NCBI GenBank assembly: GCA_964641695.1
Contig: CAZXKG010000009.1
Span: forward strand, 1-47,305
Direction of reading: 5' to 3'
Length of the DNA stretch: 47,305 nucleotides
Source: RHKX01 sp964641695
GTDB lineage: Bacteria; Actinomycetota; Thermoleophilia; Solirubrobacterales; 70-9
Shown here: one piece after another, positions 47,256-47,305 of the stretch
Layout: each line of letters begins with the position of its first letter
Numbering within the stretch: the first letter of the stretch is position 1
The notes under the pieces: generated by a model
The model's database searches: none
The model's input: only the letters and a program-made list of their open reading frames with translations
Told to the model about the DNA's origin: nothing
Position numbers and translations under genes: made by a program

Positions 47256-47305
47256 CCCTCGGAATACGCCCGCCCTGAGCACATTCGTCGGTCCCAGCCT
47301 CAAGC

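Noticed and set aside
47074..47305. Open frame running off the right edge
   Set aside because: 77 codons without stop but no recognised domain, no good ribosome site and mixed composition; it cannot be judged without the next bases.
1..47305. tRNA or rRNA genes
   Set aside because: No cloverleaf with TTCRA loop or rRNA-like stretch was seen by eye; a covariance search would be needed to exclude a small RNA.

Overview
The window is 47.3 kb of GC-rich DNA with dense genes and GTG/TTG starts. It comes from an actinobacterium, most likely class Thermoleophilia (Solirubrobacterales-like). I infer this from the gene set and style (WS/DGAT acyltransferase, AddAB-type pair with a degenerate Walker A, CopCD/YcnI copper genes, lipoproteins, SufB-SufD); no 16S or marker tree is available here. 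Two 100-N scaffold gaps (10826-10925 and 33733-33832) both lie inside copies of one repeat family.

Layout. 0-2.2 kb: end of sufB, sufD, a lipoprotein and a small membrane protein. 2.2-5.8 kb: a large secreted NHL-propeller/metzincin-like protein behind a sigma70 promoter and a 14-residue leader peptide. 5.9-8.0 kb: a minus-strand operon of a short anchored protein, a cupredoxin-like protein and a polytopic membrane protein. 8.0-9.1 kb: an AbiEi/DUF559 gene bracketed by two nearly identical palindromic repeats. 9.2-10.6 kb: a divergent TlpA-like/haem-oxygenase-like pair. 10.6-15.0 kb: a five-gene copper (possibly haem) operon ending in a repeat array and gap. 15.0-18.8 kb: ispH, an M28 peptidase and a WS/DGAT enzyme. 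19.0-24.0 kb: a DMT transporter, an MFS exporter, an XRE-cupin regulator and a flavoprotein-methyltransferase fusion that shares the regulator's operator. 24.0-27.4 kb: an accessory island with a TacAT-like toxin-antitoxin pair, an Mrr-type nuclease, a frameshifted helicase remnant and a DUF429 protein. 27.7-33.4 kb: an FG-GAP/RTX protein, DUF488, a MIP18/SufT-like protein, FxsA, a HAD hydrolase and a GNAT-like protein. 33.5-41.4 kb: the second repeat array and gap, then addB-addA. 41.4-45.1 kb: an HxlR regulator, a penicillin-binding protein, a repeat-rich convergent spacer, a lipoprotein and an SRPBCC protein. 45.4-47.3 kb: an orphan ParA, a DUF5615 toxin remnant and a Phd/VapC pair with promoter and operator.

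Four things stand out. (1) A 17-bp inverted repeat, CTTGC-N7-GCAAG, lies on the start of the XRE-cupin gene and beside the -35 box of the flavoprotein-methyltransferase fusion, giving a readable small regulon. (2) About fourteen genes have a -10-like hexamer only 6-9 nt before the start codon, which points to widespread leaderless mRNAs. (3) Several intergenic repeat families exist, including a 108/109-bp tandem element that sits between convergent genes and has captured a gene 3' end. (4) A DUF559/AbiEi gene is packaged between direct copies of a hairpin-forming repeat. All functions are read from sequence by eye; no searches were run.
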